Of a stretch of DNA of 64,000 nucleotides, positions 33,784 to 43,605 are shown piece after piece. The DNA is from Galeopsis tetrahit. Taxonomy: Eukaryota > Streptophyta > Magnoliopsida > Lamiales > Lamiaceae. The number at the start of each line of letters is the position of its first letter. Position 1 is the first letter of the stretch. The position numbers and the translations under genes were made by a program. Where the stretch lies: assembly GCA_963675135.1 (NCBI GenBank), contig OY776123.1:6698501-6762500 (forward strand), read 5' to 3'. The notes beneath the pieces are model-generated. The model had not been told where the DNA came from. It made no database searches and saw only the letters and a list, made by a program, of their open reading frames with translations.

Positions 33784-35038
33784 CTTCTGTCCCACAATAA
33801 TTTTCACACTTTCTTTTTTAGGACGTCCCACAATAACTTTCACACCCTTTAAATGGAAAACCCTTTATAAACTTCAGCCTCACAATATCCTCAATTTTAC
33901 ATAAATGCCATTACTTTTTCTCTACACATACACAAAAGTCAACTCATTTATTTACTTTATACATAAAATTTTACAAAATTACCCCTCAAAACTCCCCTCA
34001 TCATTACACTTTCTTAATATTCGTGCGGATTGGTCTTATATAGAATCAATTCCTTATAACGAATTGAGTTGACTTAGTCAACTTAAAATTTAAATATTCA
34101 AGAATATTTTGAACCCTAAATATTCAAGATTATTGTGAATAAATTTTTTAACTTGGTTAATTTTTTTTTGTAATTTTTTTTATTGATAATTTTTTTTCGA
34201 AATTGTGTGTGTTGAAAAGTGTAAGTTAATATTATTAAAAAGTGTAACATAATATTACTAAAAAGTATAACACATTTTTTTATTAAAAAGTGTAAGTCAC
34301 TATAATTGAAAAGTGCAACACAAAAAGTTAGTATAACTAGAAAATGCAACACAATATTATTAAAAAGTGCATGTCAATATATTTAAAAAGTGCAACACAA
34401 TATTTTATGAAAAGTGTAAGTTATTATAACTGAAAAGTGTAACAAAATACGAGTAAAAAGTGTAACATAACATTACTAAAAAGTGTAAGTCACTATAACT
34501 GAACATATTGTTGAAAATTGTAAGTCACTACAACTGAAAAGTGCAACAAAATATGACTAAAAGGTGTAGCATAACATTACTAAAAAGTTTAAGTCAATAT
34601 AACTAAAAAATATTGTTGAAAATAGTAAGTCACTACAACTGAAAAGTGCAACAAAATATGTGTAACATAACATCACTAACAAGTGTATGTCATTATAACT
34701 GAAATTATTATTGCAAATATTGCAAAATAACATGCTAAAAAAATTGTAAATTGCATGTTACACTTTTCCTTATTTTCAAGATGCACTTTTATAATTAAAA
34801 AAATATATATGTGAAAATTGTTAGAGGTAAGAGTTGAACACTAGACCTCAACATAAAAAAAACTATTTTCAACCGTAGCACGTAAATTATCATACACAAT
34901 TTTCGCGTATTTTATGTTTATTATCAATCCTACCAATTTTTTAAAATTTACTCAATTTCTTATAAGGAATTGTGTCTACAAGAGACCTACTCTATTCGTG
35001 CCCATCTACCTATGAAAATTAATATGGGACGGAGGGAG
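33784..35038. mobile_element. Long Stowaway-like element
   Basis: Ends are CTTCTGTCCCACAATAATTT and, inverted, CTCCCTCCGTCCCATATTAA, each next to TA, matching the Stowaway (Tc1/mariner) pattern. At 1.25 kb it is large for a MITE; much of the interior is the minisatellite at 34205-34760. No transposase motif seen. Two separate MITE halves flanking unrelated DNA cannot be excluded. Confidence 0.5.
34205..34760. repeat. Minisatellite of AAAAGTGTAA-type units
   Basis: Some twenty diverged units of roughly 22-26 bp alternate forms such as AAAAAGTGTAAGTCACTATAA and AAAAAGTGTAACATAACATTA. Non-coding. Confidence 0.8.
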
Positions 35039-35042
35039 TATA

Positions 35043-35842
35043 ACATTTTATTATATTATAATAATATCTAACTAGCTGGCGTATTATGAAAAAATATATA
35101 TTATTAATTTTATATGAAAACGCTTCTATTTTTTTTATTCAATTCATTATATTTATTCTCTTATAAAATATTTCAAAAATTGATACTAATTTGTATATAA
35201 TTAATATTATTATAATCAATATTGTTAATAATAATATTAATAAAATTTTAATATTTATTTATATTAATATTATACTCATATTTAATACTAATAAAAAATT
35301 ATTTTATATAGTTTTTTAGTTATATTATTACTATAAAAAATTAAAATTAATGCTTCCTTCTATAGATAAAATAAGTGTACGGTAGATTATTGTGGATACA
35401 TGAGTAAAGTTAAATGACATTTTATTAAGAGATGGTCGAAGGATGAAAATAAAGTAATTTTTCAATAAAATGTATTAAAATTAATTTGATAGACAAATTA
35501 ATAAAGTAAGTGAGAATAGAATGGGTGGATAAAGGAAGTATTATATTTGAGATAATAATATCATAAATATTGCCTAGTACTAGACTTCTCAAAAATTATT
35601 TGCAGGTTTATTTCAAACCTGAGATTTAAAAATGAGTATAATAATTATATTTTAATAATATTAAGCAGTTGTTGAGATCTCAAATATTCACATGACACAT
35701 TGTATATTAATTTTATTTGTGGGTCAGATTATCACATATAGGGGAGGAGGTCCATCTAGTGAATAATTTAAATTGGTGAGGTTGGTTTTAGCAGAAATCA
35801 AACCCAGAATGTTCGGGTGTGAGCGTTGTGGCTCTTATACCA
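35043..35842. other. AT-rich spacer
   Basis: Very AT-rich (TTAATATTA-type text) with no gene. A MITE-like pair of ends (GCTTCCTTCTATAGATAAAA near 35350 and TGGATAAAGGAAGTATTA near 35527) may bound a small Stowaway-type element. The internal part of a decayed TRIM occupies 35750-35842. Confidence 0.4.
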
Positions 35843-35921
35843 TGAAATAATTAAATTTAATCTAAATGTGCGAACGTGTAAAGAAGTGAAAAATTAATTA
35901 TTGTATATTAATTTTCTAATA
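35843..35921 (-). mobile_element. TRIM LTR with primer-binding site, decayed copy
   Basis: Starts TGAAATAATTAAATTTAATC and ends TTTTCTAATA, matching the TRIM LTR in minus orientation. GGCTCTTATACCA (35830-35842) is the degenerate primer-binding site. No second LTR found. Confidence 0.7.
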
Positions 35922-36076
35922 GAAGGATATTAGAGTGTGTTCTTAAGATTACCAAAGTTTGTTTTACTTTATTATTAAGCGATTAATCTAGCTTAGTGCA
36001 TCATCATTTTATTTCTATAAAATTCATTTAGTTTTGTTTTATTATATAGTGAGACGGGAGGTAATACATCTAAAAG

Positions 36077-36450
36077 TGTGAATAATTACATCTAAAAACA
36101 TAAGTTCGTCTATTTAGTTTTGGAGATTTACTCGTGGCTCCTAAACTTTGTCCCCTGAATTCCTCAACTAATTTACCTCAGTTTCACGGGTGAATGATGA
36201 GATTTGTCCCCTAAATTAGTGGGTCCTTGAATCGAATATTAAGAAAAAAAAAAACTAGTTTACCTCAACTATTTTGAAATTCATCTCTCATGTATTGTGA
36301 GTAAAGTTTTGAGGTGAAGTCAAAATATATTCAAAACAAGTTACATATATGCATATAGGTTGTAGAGCACAACAGTAAGTAAATGCATGTATCCAATTTA
36401 GATTCAAGACTGCGCAGAAAGCTGAAGATGCGTTGCGTGCATGTTGGACA
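36077..36450 (+). repeat. Dispersed repeat, copy 2
   Basis: Partner of 29158-29440. It ends in GATGCGTTGCGTGCATG and includes a purine-rich A run at 36244. Confidence 0.8.
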
Positions 36451-36534
36451 CGCAGTACTCGCACGTGTAATTGATGCATTACGACAATCTCACCAATTTC
36501 ACACTTTTGATATAATGTATAACTAGAACCTTTA

Positions 36535-36830
36535 TGTTAGGAATTAAATATACAAGAATTAATTTCCCACCTCTCTACAAGTTCGGACTTTTAGATGAGA
36601 CGGAATTCTTTCATGGTATCAGAGCAAACCGGGCAAACGACCTGGGTTCGATTCCTGTTGAAAGCACTCCACCCATTTAAATTGTCCACTCGATGGGCCT
36701 CCTCCCCAAAAAGGGTAAGAGGTGTTAATCCGGCCCACGAGTGAGGGGGAGTGTTAGGAATTAAATATACAAGAATTAATTTTCCACCTCTCTACAAGTT
36801 CGGACTTTTAGATGAGACGGAATTCTTTCA
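36535..36830 (+). mobile_element. Intact TRIM retrotransposon, reference copy
   Basis: Two 79-bp LTRs (36535-36613 and 36752-36830) differ at one or two positions, begin TGTTAGGAATTAAATATAC and end GGAATTCTTTCA. TGGTATCAGAGC directly after LTR 1 is the initiator tRNA-Met primer-binding site; GAGTGAGGGGGAG before LTR 2 is the polypurine tract. The 138-bp interior has no ORF. Flanks CTTTA and CTTTT may be a target duplication with one change. A further LTR piece (TACAAGTTCGGACTTTTAG) follows at 36835-36867. Confidence 0.93.
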
Positions 36831-36889
36831 CTTTTACAAGTTCGGACTTTTAGATGAGACGGAATTCAATCAAGATCACCTATTATAGT

Positions 36890-37187
36890 TAGAGCTGTTA
36901 TTCGAGCCGAACCGAGTATTTGATGTTTGAGCTCGACTCGATAACATTACCGAGTTCAAAATTGAGTTTGGCTCGACTCGCTAACGAGCCTATCGAGTCG
37001 AGCCGAGCCTAATGGAATTTTTTACAAAATATTAGTTATCGAGCCTAACAAGTCGAACTCGAGCCGGCTCGTTAGTAAATCGAGTATCTAACGAGCTCGA
37101 GCTCGGCTCGTTTAGCTAAACGAGTCGAGCCTTAACGAGTCGAGCCGAGCCGAGTCTCGTTAAGGCTCGATTCGAATAACAACACTA
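36890..37187. mobile_element. hAT MITE (family B)
   Basis: 298 bp between perfect 8-bp duplications ATTATAGT (36882-36889 and 37188-37195). Ends TAGAGCTGTTATTCGAGCC and, inverted, TAGTGTTGTTATTCGAATC. The interior is a chain of GGCTCGACTCG/CGAGTCGAGCC palindromes with high fold-back potential. Confidence 0.92.
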
Positions 37188-37259
37188 ATTATAGTGTACG
37201 AGTAATATTTTTATGTTTTTATGCCATTTATAACATTTATCGTGTATTACCATACCAAC

Positions 37260-37636
37260 AAATTTGTGTAGGAGAGGCAATGGCTTTTTCTTTGTCTTGG
37301 GTTAAGAATCTTGAATTGGGGAGAGTGATAATTGAAGGTGATTCAAAAATTGTTGTGGAAGCCATACAATCCTCCGGGCTCCAGTACTTATCTTTCTATT
37401 TTTGGAGACTATATCAATGTTTGCAGAAATCTGCTTAGAGATTTACCTCAAGCAAAGGTCCATTTTGTACGAAGGGGTGCTAATGCTATGACACACGAAT
37501 TTGCAAGAGCTTCTCATTTCTATGAGAGCCCTTTTTATTGGATAGATCCTTCGAGGTTTGTGGATGGACTATCAAATGATTTTTGTCCTTGCAATAAAGA
37601 GAGCTAATCTTCCTTGATTTCAAAAAAAAAAAAAAA
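37260..37636 (+). pseudogene. RNase H-like tail of a 5'-truncated LINE
   Basis: Frame 1 reads EAMAFSLSWVKNLELGRVIIEGDSKIVVEAIQ; after a frameshift, frame 2 reads FGDYINVCRNLL, KVHFVRRGANAMTHEFARAS. This is the RVT_3/RNase H domain found at the end of some plant LINE ORF2s or in related domestic proteins. A 14-15 base A run at 37623 ends it. No reverse transcriptase precedes it. Confidence 0.65.
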
Positions 37637-37730
37637 ATACGTGTAAATCAACCCACATTAAATTAAATTGAATTGTTATTCTTCATGAATAAATTTGAAA
37701 CAAGTCTCCCATTAAAAAATTTCTATAACT

Positions 37731-38470
37731 TTTTTTTTTTTTTTTTTTACAGGTTACAAAAATCAGATGTAACATACGAACATTGTGAAAAGTCAAATCC
37801 AAGCTCTAGATCTTCAAACCAGACAGATTCAAACGGCGTCGTTGTCATCACCAATCGTGAGGAAGTAAATCAACGAGCGAAAACTTTGTCCACAACAGAA
37901 AACTTTGTCCACAACAGAAAACTTTGTCCACAATAGAAGCATATATCTCCATTTCTCGAATCGAGACACCCCACACTAAGATATCAACAAATCAAGAAAA
38001 CTAAAAATAGAAAAATAAAGACAAAGAATCACTGAGCGCCATAATATCCACGGGTCCGTCCAAACACCACATGGGAAGGAACACCACAAGGGAAGATAAC
38101 CACGAGGGAAGAAAAACCACAAAAAAGAGGAAGGGGCTTCGAAACAAAAAAACTAAACATCTAACTAAGAAAACAAAAAAGCAGCGGAAATCACCAAGAG
38201 AAAAAACAGAAATAACTAAAATTGCAAGAAAATAAATACAGAAAATAAAAGGGATCAACGGATAACCCACCCAATCGACCACCGTAGCTCCGCCGGGAAG
38301 GATTTATCCATTGATCCCAACTAAAATCCTAAAAAGAAACCCCTAACCCCATTTGATGATCTGCTGAAAAAAGATTAAGAGAAACAACATCACAACGAGC
38401 GGCGGTGTAGCGACGCGACGGGCGACGGGGCAGCGGCGCGACGAATAATGCGTTAGTCCGATGAGCGGTG
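37731..38470 (-). mobile_element. Possible polyadenylated retroposon, minus orientation
   Basis: Reading the minus strand, a GC-rich start (CGCCGCTCGTTGTGATG near 38400) leads into T-rich leader-like DNA and ends GTAACCTGT followed by about 19 adenines (plus-strand T run 37731-37749). No ORF motif recognised. Class unknown. Confidence 0.35.
37879..37935. repeat. Three exact-type 19-bp tandem units
   Basis: GAAAACTTTGTCCACAACA at 37879, 37898 and 37917; the third differs at one base. Confidence 0.93.
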
Positions 38471-39597
38471 TAGCTACCCTTTTTCCTTCTTAATTAGATC
38501 TCTTTTAAAAATTTCTATAACCTTATTAGTTCCGACTGTTGGGAGCAAAAAATAATAATTAATCCCTGCATTCCATTTTAGATCCATAATTGTCATGCAC
38601 CAAGTTTAATGAAAAAAACATGTCATGCACCAAGTTTAATGCAAAAATATGTTTATTAGTATTAAAATAGAAAAAGAGAAAAATATGAAAGTTTTTTAAA
38701 TAATAAAATGAGAGTTAATTTTATTTGCACTCAATTGTATCATACAATTGAAATAGAGCATAATTGATATGTAGGAATGAATTAAGAATGAAATGATAAT
38801 TCTTTATTCATTTTAAATATGACCATTGATATGTTATTTTATTAGGAATGATCATACCTTCCTTAATCCATAGTTTTAGTATTACATGTGGTAATGAATT
38901 GATTTTTTTTTTAATATAATTTAAAAAATTAATATATTTAATATTATAATTATTAAATAAATAATAATATATTAGAAATAATAAAAATTTGAAAATAAAT
39001 TATAAAATTAATAAAGTTAAGAATTAAATAATAGTAATTAATTATATATATATATATATATTAATATATAATAATTAAAAATTATAAATATATTAATAAT
39101 ACATACTATTAAATTATGAAAATATTTATTATTTTTATGGTACATACATAAACACAAGTCAACTCACTTATTTATTTTTTTATAAAATTATATCTTAAAA
39201 TTCTATTTATTATAATATTTTTTAAAAAGGAGGTGAACAGTAAGTATGAAAGTTAAGTTGGGACGAAGGGAGTAACATTTTGTGTAAATATGTGAATATT
39301 GTGAGGGTGAGATATGTGATTTTTTTTTTTTAAAGTGCAAACAATTGTGTAACATACAAATAAAAAAAGAGTGCAAATAATTGTGGAATAGAGGAAGTAA
39401 TAATAACAAACAATCTCAACAACAAAAATAATAATTTAGGTTACCCAAAAAAAAAAAATCTTCATTAATTTCAGAGTCATATTTTTATTCCATTATATCA
39501 ATTATATCCTTATAATTTTAAATCGATTCTAATGTATAAATTAAAAATTACGGAGTAATTAGTATACTATACATTATATCAAGTGAAGTGAGTTAAG
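38471..39597. other. AT-rich gene-free spacer
   Basis: No gene. ATGTCATGCACCAAGTTTAATG-type text is duplicated at 38590-38645. A Stowaway-type end (GTTGGGACGAAGGGAGTA) lies at 39256-39273, and a TA run at 39041-39061. Confidence 0.45.
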
Positions 39598-39735
39598 AGC
39601 CCAACTTAAGTCCTTCGAACAGCCCAATTTTAACTAAGGACGAGATTGGGCCTAGCCCATAAAAGGCTTTTAGAAGTAAATATCAATTTATCCCTATTTT
39701 GCCGCTTGCGCCGCTCACATTAGGGTTTCTGGATC
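39598..39735 (+). promoter_or_regulatory. Site II/telo-box promoter of the snoRNA cluster
   Basis: Repeated TGGGC(C/T) site II elements occur as AGCCCAA (39621) and the pair TTGGGCCTAGCCCAT (39646-39660). A perfect telo-box TTAGGGTTT is at 39720-39728. In plants this combination marks promoters of ribosomal protein and snoRNA genes. It lies about 140 bp before the first snoRNA and no protein-coding frame follows. Confidence 0.75.
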
Positions 39736-39866
39736 ATTCTATACTCCCTTCATATACACCTGAAGAACCTCTTTCACCTATCACATCTTCTTAATCCTCT
39801 CACGTTTTCCGGTTACACTCTCTACTCTTCCTTTTAATTATCTTTTTTATATTTTTTTGTCCACTG

Positions 39867-39948
39867 AAATCATCTGATGAGAAGAAAACTGCAACAATAT
39901 GAGTGGTAAATTATCCATGATTCCTAGTATTTAAGTCTCTGATGATTT
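39867..39948 (+). ncRNA. C/D box snoRNA, tandem copy 1
   Basis: Terminal stem AAATCA (39867-39872) pairs with TGATTT (39943-39948). Box C core TGATGA at 39875-39880 and box D CTGA at 39939-39942. An internal AACTGCAACAA is the complement of TTGTTGCAGTT, a segment I recall from plant 18S rRNA, so it may guide methylation there. A near-identical copy follows 117 bp downstream. Confidence 0.78.
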
Positions 39949-39983
39949 TATAATTATCTCTTTTATTTTAATTTTCTCCATTG

Positions 39984-40065
39984 AAATCATCTGATGAGAA
40001 TATAACTGCAACAATATGAGTGGTAAATTATCCATGATTCTTAGTATTTAAGTCTCTGATGATTT
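39984..40065 (+). ncRNA. C/D box snoRNA, tandem copy 2
   Basis: Same design and length as copy 1: stem AAATCA/TGATTT, box C CTGATGA (39991-39997), box D CTGA (40056-40059), the AACTGCAACAA segment and GTATTTAAGTCT before box D. Only a few bases differ, so the pair arose by local duplication that included flanking DNA. Confidence 0.78.
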
Positions 40066-40153
40066 CTCTTATTTTCATTTTAGTTTTTTTCCCTTTTTTC
40101 GTTTTTGCCTTTAATGTATCCTTGATTTGAAATTGGTTTTATTTTTGGAATTC

Positions 40154-40233
40154 GGAGAAATGATGAATGCTATATTTGGTCCGTGTTTCTGAATTAACCG
40201 TGACTGATAATCTATTACCAAACACTGATCTCC
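40154..40233 (+). ncRNA. U18: U18 C/D box snoRNA
   Basis: Stem GGAGA (40154-40158)/TCTCC (40229-40233), box C ATGATGA (40160-40166), box D' CTGA (40189-40192), box D CTGA (40225-40228). The guide before D', TTGGTCCGTGTTT, is the complement of AAACACGGACCAA in large-subunit rRNA and is the hallmark of U18, which directs 2'-O-methylation of the adenosine in the AAACA part. Confidence 0.92.
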
Positions 40234-40362
40234 TATCATTTCTATTAGTATATGCAATTGTATCTCTTTGATTTTTCCAAGGAATTTAGTAACCTCCTGA
40301 ATTCGTATTCGTTTTTTTAATTATGCTTTATATATTTTCTGGTGAAAAAGTGAAGTTTCATG

Positions 40363-40445
40363 GCTCTATGATGACTAGCCTTTAGGCTATATACGCTATA
40401 CCGATTACTAGCATGAGTAGATAATTCTTTTGATTATGAGAGCCG
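40363..40445 (+). ncRNA. Candidate C/D box snoRNA with variant box D
   Basis: Six-bp stem GGCTCT (40363-40368)/AGAGCC (40440-40445), perfect box C ATGATGA right after the stem. The expected box D position holds ATGA rather than CTGA. Length and position fit the cluster. Target not identified. Confidence 0.55.
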
Positions 40446-40533
40446 CTGCAAATGCAATTATATTCCATCTATTTATTGGTTAAATGACTACTTCTGTTTC
40501 CATTTCTACATTTTTAATTTTATGTTTCTCAAT

Positions 40534-40631
40534 TTCTGCTGTGATGATCTATGGAATAAATTCACATGTCAGACTTCAGAGATTTTTTCTAAAGAATCTA
40601 TGAGAAGAACATTTCATTTTTCTGAGCAGAA
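40534..40631 (+). ncRNA. Candidate C/D box snoRNA
   Basis: Terminal stem TTCTGCT (40534-40540)/AGCAGAA (40625-40631), box C GTGATGA (40541-40547) and box D CTGA (40622-40625), whose last A is also the first base of the 3' stem strand. A D'-like CAGA is at about 40577. The guide upstream of box D is ACATTTCATTTTT; target not recognised. Confidence 0.65.
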
Positions 40632-42922
40632 TGTTGAGTGAATAAACAAGAGATTTTACTATTTTATTTATTCCGATTGATTTTAAATTTGAGTTTAATG
40701 AAATGGTATGGGATGTACGTTGCATAAATAAAAGATGGTTATTGTGGAGGCAGTTGGTGATGGAGTTAATTTTTTGGATTTTAAGTTGTGAATGTGCATT
40801 ATTATTCATGTGTTCAAGATTCTTTGAACCCTTACTATTAAGTCTCTCAATTACTTTGATAACACATAAATTAATGTTAAACAAATCTTTTTATTCAATG
40901 ACCTTGTCAAAGCAAGTTATATGTAACTCACACTGCTACGATTTTTCATTCTTGCTTGGGTTTTTATTCAACCAAAATATCACTTGCAAGTTGCAATTCA
41001 CACGCCCAAATTCTTCTTTCTTTCTCAGCTTTTTATCCAATAAAATGACCTTATGAAATATATCAAATTGTTCTGTGTATGAAAAGAATTATTATGATGA
41101 GTGTGTCAATTACTTTTATAACACATAAGTAAATAATGTAAAGAACACATTTTTATTCAACAAAATGACATAAAAGCTAGCTACTTGTAATTTATACTGT
41201 TAAGGTTCTTCTTACATTTTTCGATGTCAATAGTACGAAAAAGACCCTTTCATCGGATGGCATGAGTACGCAAGGTCACTTACGATGGCTTCCTCGGTGT
41301 TATTTTGGTGGATCTTGCAGAGAATCAGTATAGAAGAGTCTATTATTAAAGGAGAGTGTATAGTGTGATTTATATTTTGTTTAGTTGCAAGAGCATCCTA
41401 TTTTTTTGTTTTTTTTTGGAAGGTTAATAAATGTAATTTAAGGATAATGTATTTGGTTCTGGTTGTTTGTTTTGTTTACAACTTGTACCCAAAACTGGTC
41501 GTAGGTAAAATAAAAACATTATTGACCAATCAAAAAAAATACTCTCTTTAATCTTATTTACATTTGTTTGATAGAAGTGACTATTTGATTTTGTTATTAT
41601 TTTGAGTAATATATAGAATTAAGAAACATATTTTTTTATACATTTATTTCTCATTAATTTTATCCTTTTTCTTCTCTTTTTTCTTTTTTTTTTCCACATT
41701 TCTTTTCCAGTCATTCCTTTGACCTTTTCAAAAAGAGTTCAGTTAAAAAAAGCCAAAATTTTTGAAACAAAAATGAAACTTTTTGAATCTAATTCCATTG
41801 AATAATTCAAATCGAATAATAATAAAAAAACTTGTGTAAGACTATTATTTCTTTTTAACATAAATTTGTCATTTTTAATGTAAAATACTAGTATATTATT
41901 ACTATTTAAAGTATACTTTTTGTTTTAAGTGAAACAATTTTTTTTATGTAAAGTGATAACATTTCATTGTAAAATGATAAGTGTCCCGCAATTCAAAGTT
42001 CTATTTTTCATTGAAGAAATGGTCAAGGTTTACGTAGGATAAAATATTAGTCGTTGTTGTAGTGAAATACCAAAGAAAATATACAGTGTGAAAAGAAGAA
42101 AATCAACTTTCAAAGGAAGATAGTGTGAACTTAAAATTCAAAGTTATTTAACCATAGATCACTTTACAGCTGACTAGGCTACTTTTCATATCTCCAGCTT
42201 CTTCTATATATACATGCACATTCAGAGAGAGATACATGTAGGAGTGATGAATTGTCACTATAATTATTTCAATAAACAGGGAAGATGAGAGAGGCGTCGC
42301 ACGGACAAGTGTCAACAAGTGTCAATCTTCTACGACGCATCTCTTATCCGCTCTACAAATCACGTAAAATTAAACTATGCGCATTGTCCAAAGGTTATCC
42401 GATTAATTTTCTACATTATAATATTATATGCTTTGATTATACATTTAATATGTAAATATATTATTTGTGTTAATAATATAATACTCCGTAATATAAGTCA
42501 TATTTACTTATTGTGATAAATTGATAAGCAATTGGTTCATCAATTAGATCCAAAAATGTGTGTCCTTTCTACCTCTCTGAATTCTGATGTAGTCTTGTAT
42601 TTGAATGAGTACTTCTTGAATATAAACACTAGGAAAAAAAATTAAAAATTCATTGGAAAACTTTGTGTGGGATTTGCAGAGGGAGATTCATGGTTCACCA
42701 GCAAAATTTATGTATAAAGCTGCAAAACCAACAACTTTATGGGTGCAATTCATCCCCACCTTATTTTGTTTTTTTCTTTAAAGAAAATAATGGTGCAGCT
42801 TTAAAAGTATCGATAAAATGAATTTTAAATGAAAAAATTACCGTTAATTAAATTGGATAATGATTATTTTATTAAAAAAAAAAAGGGAGGTAGTGTTTTT
42901 CATTTACCAATATAATTACCTT
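40632..42922. other. Region downstream of the snoRNA cluster
   Basis: No coding gene. TCAATTACTTT(G/T)ATAACACATAA recurs at 40848 and 41105 together with following T-rich text, a diverged local duplication about 257 bp apart. An A run follows ATTGACCAATC at 41522-41540. The rest is AT-rich without recognised elements. Confidence 0.45.
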
Positions 42923-43181
42923 ATGCCGACCCATCCCACAAAATAGCTACTCATACCTTTGATTTTATACATATTTAGAAAAATCAATAATTTTGCCCTT
43001 AAAATCTCATACTCCAAAAATCTGTTAAGCATTAATTACTTTTATTAATTAGGGGCTTTTATTAATTAGGGGTAAAATTGACAATAAAATATTTAATACT
43101 GAATTAAAAGAGGAAATGTAGCTATAATTTGGAACATCCAAAAAATGAATATGTAGCTATTTTTATGGGACGGAAGGAGTA
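42923..43181. mobile_element. Stowaway-like MITE
   Basis: Left end GACCCATCCCACAAAATAGCTAC and right end, inverted, CTCCTTCCGTCCCATAAAAATAGCTAC form terminal inverted repeats of the Stowaway type. The interior matches the kinase-intron fragment at 14946-15165. No coding capacity. Confidence 0.75.
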
Positions 43182-43183
43182 TA

Positions 43184-43254
43184 TAATAATTAATTTTTCA
43201 CTTATCTATAAGTTCGAACTTTTAGATGAAATAGAAGTCTTTTATGGTATCACG
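43184..43254 (+). mobile_element. Decayed TRIM LTR
   Basis: TAATTTTTCACTTATCTATAAG, AGTTCGAACTTTTAGATGA and a following primer-binding-like TGGTATCACGC (43255) match the TRIM LTR in plus orientation. The downstream LTR is not found. Confidence 0.65.
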
Positions 43255-43411
43255 CTTACCCATTTTGAGTTCAATTTCTTTTGAAAAACAACTCTTGTTT
43301 TCCTAAGACAGTTGATAACCAGCTGTATGTATGATAAATGTAATTAATGCTTATTTAATAATTAATATCCGGAACTTAATAATTAAGTAATTAATTACAA
43401 GGTGAAGTTAG

Positions 43412-43420
43412 TCAATATAT
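43412..43420 (+). promoter_or_regulatory. Possible TATA box of the MIRNA gene
   Basis: AATATATAC about 90 bp upstream of the hairpin, a plausible distance for a pri-miRNA start. Positional evidence only. Confidence 0.35.
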
Positions 43421-43503
43421 ACCTTCCTCTAATACAACCTAGCTAGCTGGATAAAACACATTATAACAAGAGAGGAGAGGAGATGTTGAAGAGAGTCATC
43501 GAT

Positions 43504-43605
43504 TTAGGAGGTGAAATGGAGTTTCAGTCGCAGGAGAGATGAGTCTTAAATCATTATAAATGTCGAGACTCGTCTCTCCTGTGACTAAACTTCATCCGCC
43601 TTCTA
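43504..43605 (+). ncRNA. MIRNA hairpin of the miR4376/miR3627/miR391 group
   Basis: Arms 43504-43546 and 43566-43605 form a long stem with a 19-base loop. Around the presumptive mature segment (43525-43546) 21 consecutive positions pair, with only two G-U wobbles. The 5' arm carries GTCGCAGGAGAGATGAG, whose core TCGCAGGAGAGATG matches the miR3627/miR4376 superfamily, which targets the Ca2+-ATPase ACA10 in several dicots. The stem continues below through GTTT/AAAC and beyond, as in real plant precursors. Exact mature ends and activity need small-RNA data. Confidence 0.82.

Noticed and set aside
36614..36670. tRNA gene with T-arm GGGTTCGATTCC
   Set aside because: It is the primer-binding site and interior of the TRIM; no cloverleaf can be formed.
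38001..38282. Small membrane protein on the minus strand
   Set aside because: T-rich sequence gives a Phe/Leu/Val-rich frame by chance; no homologue recognised, and the context is a polyadenylated retroposon.
40703..41056. 117-residue open frame downstream of the snoRNA cluster
   Set aside because: Hydrophobic low-complexity frame without motifs; codon use looks like AT-rich non-coding DNA.
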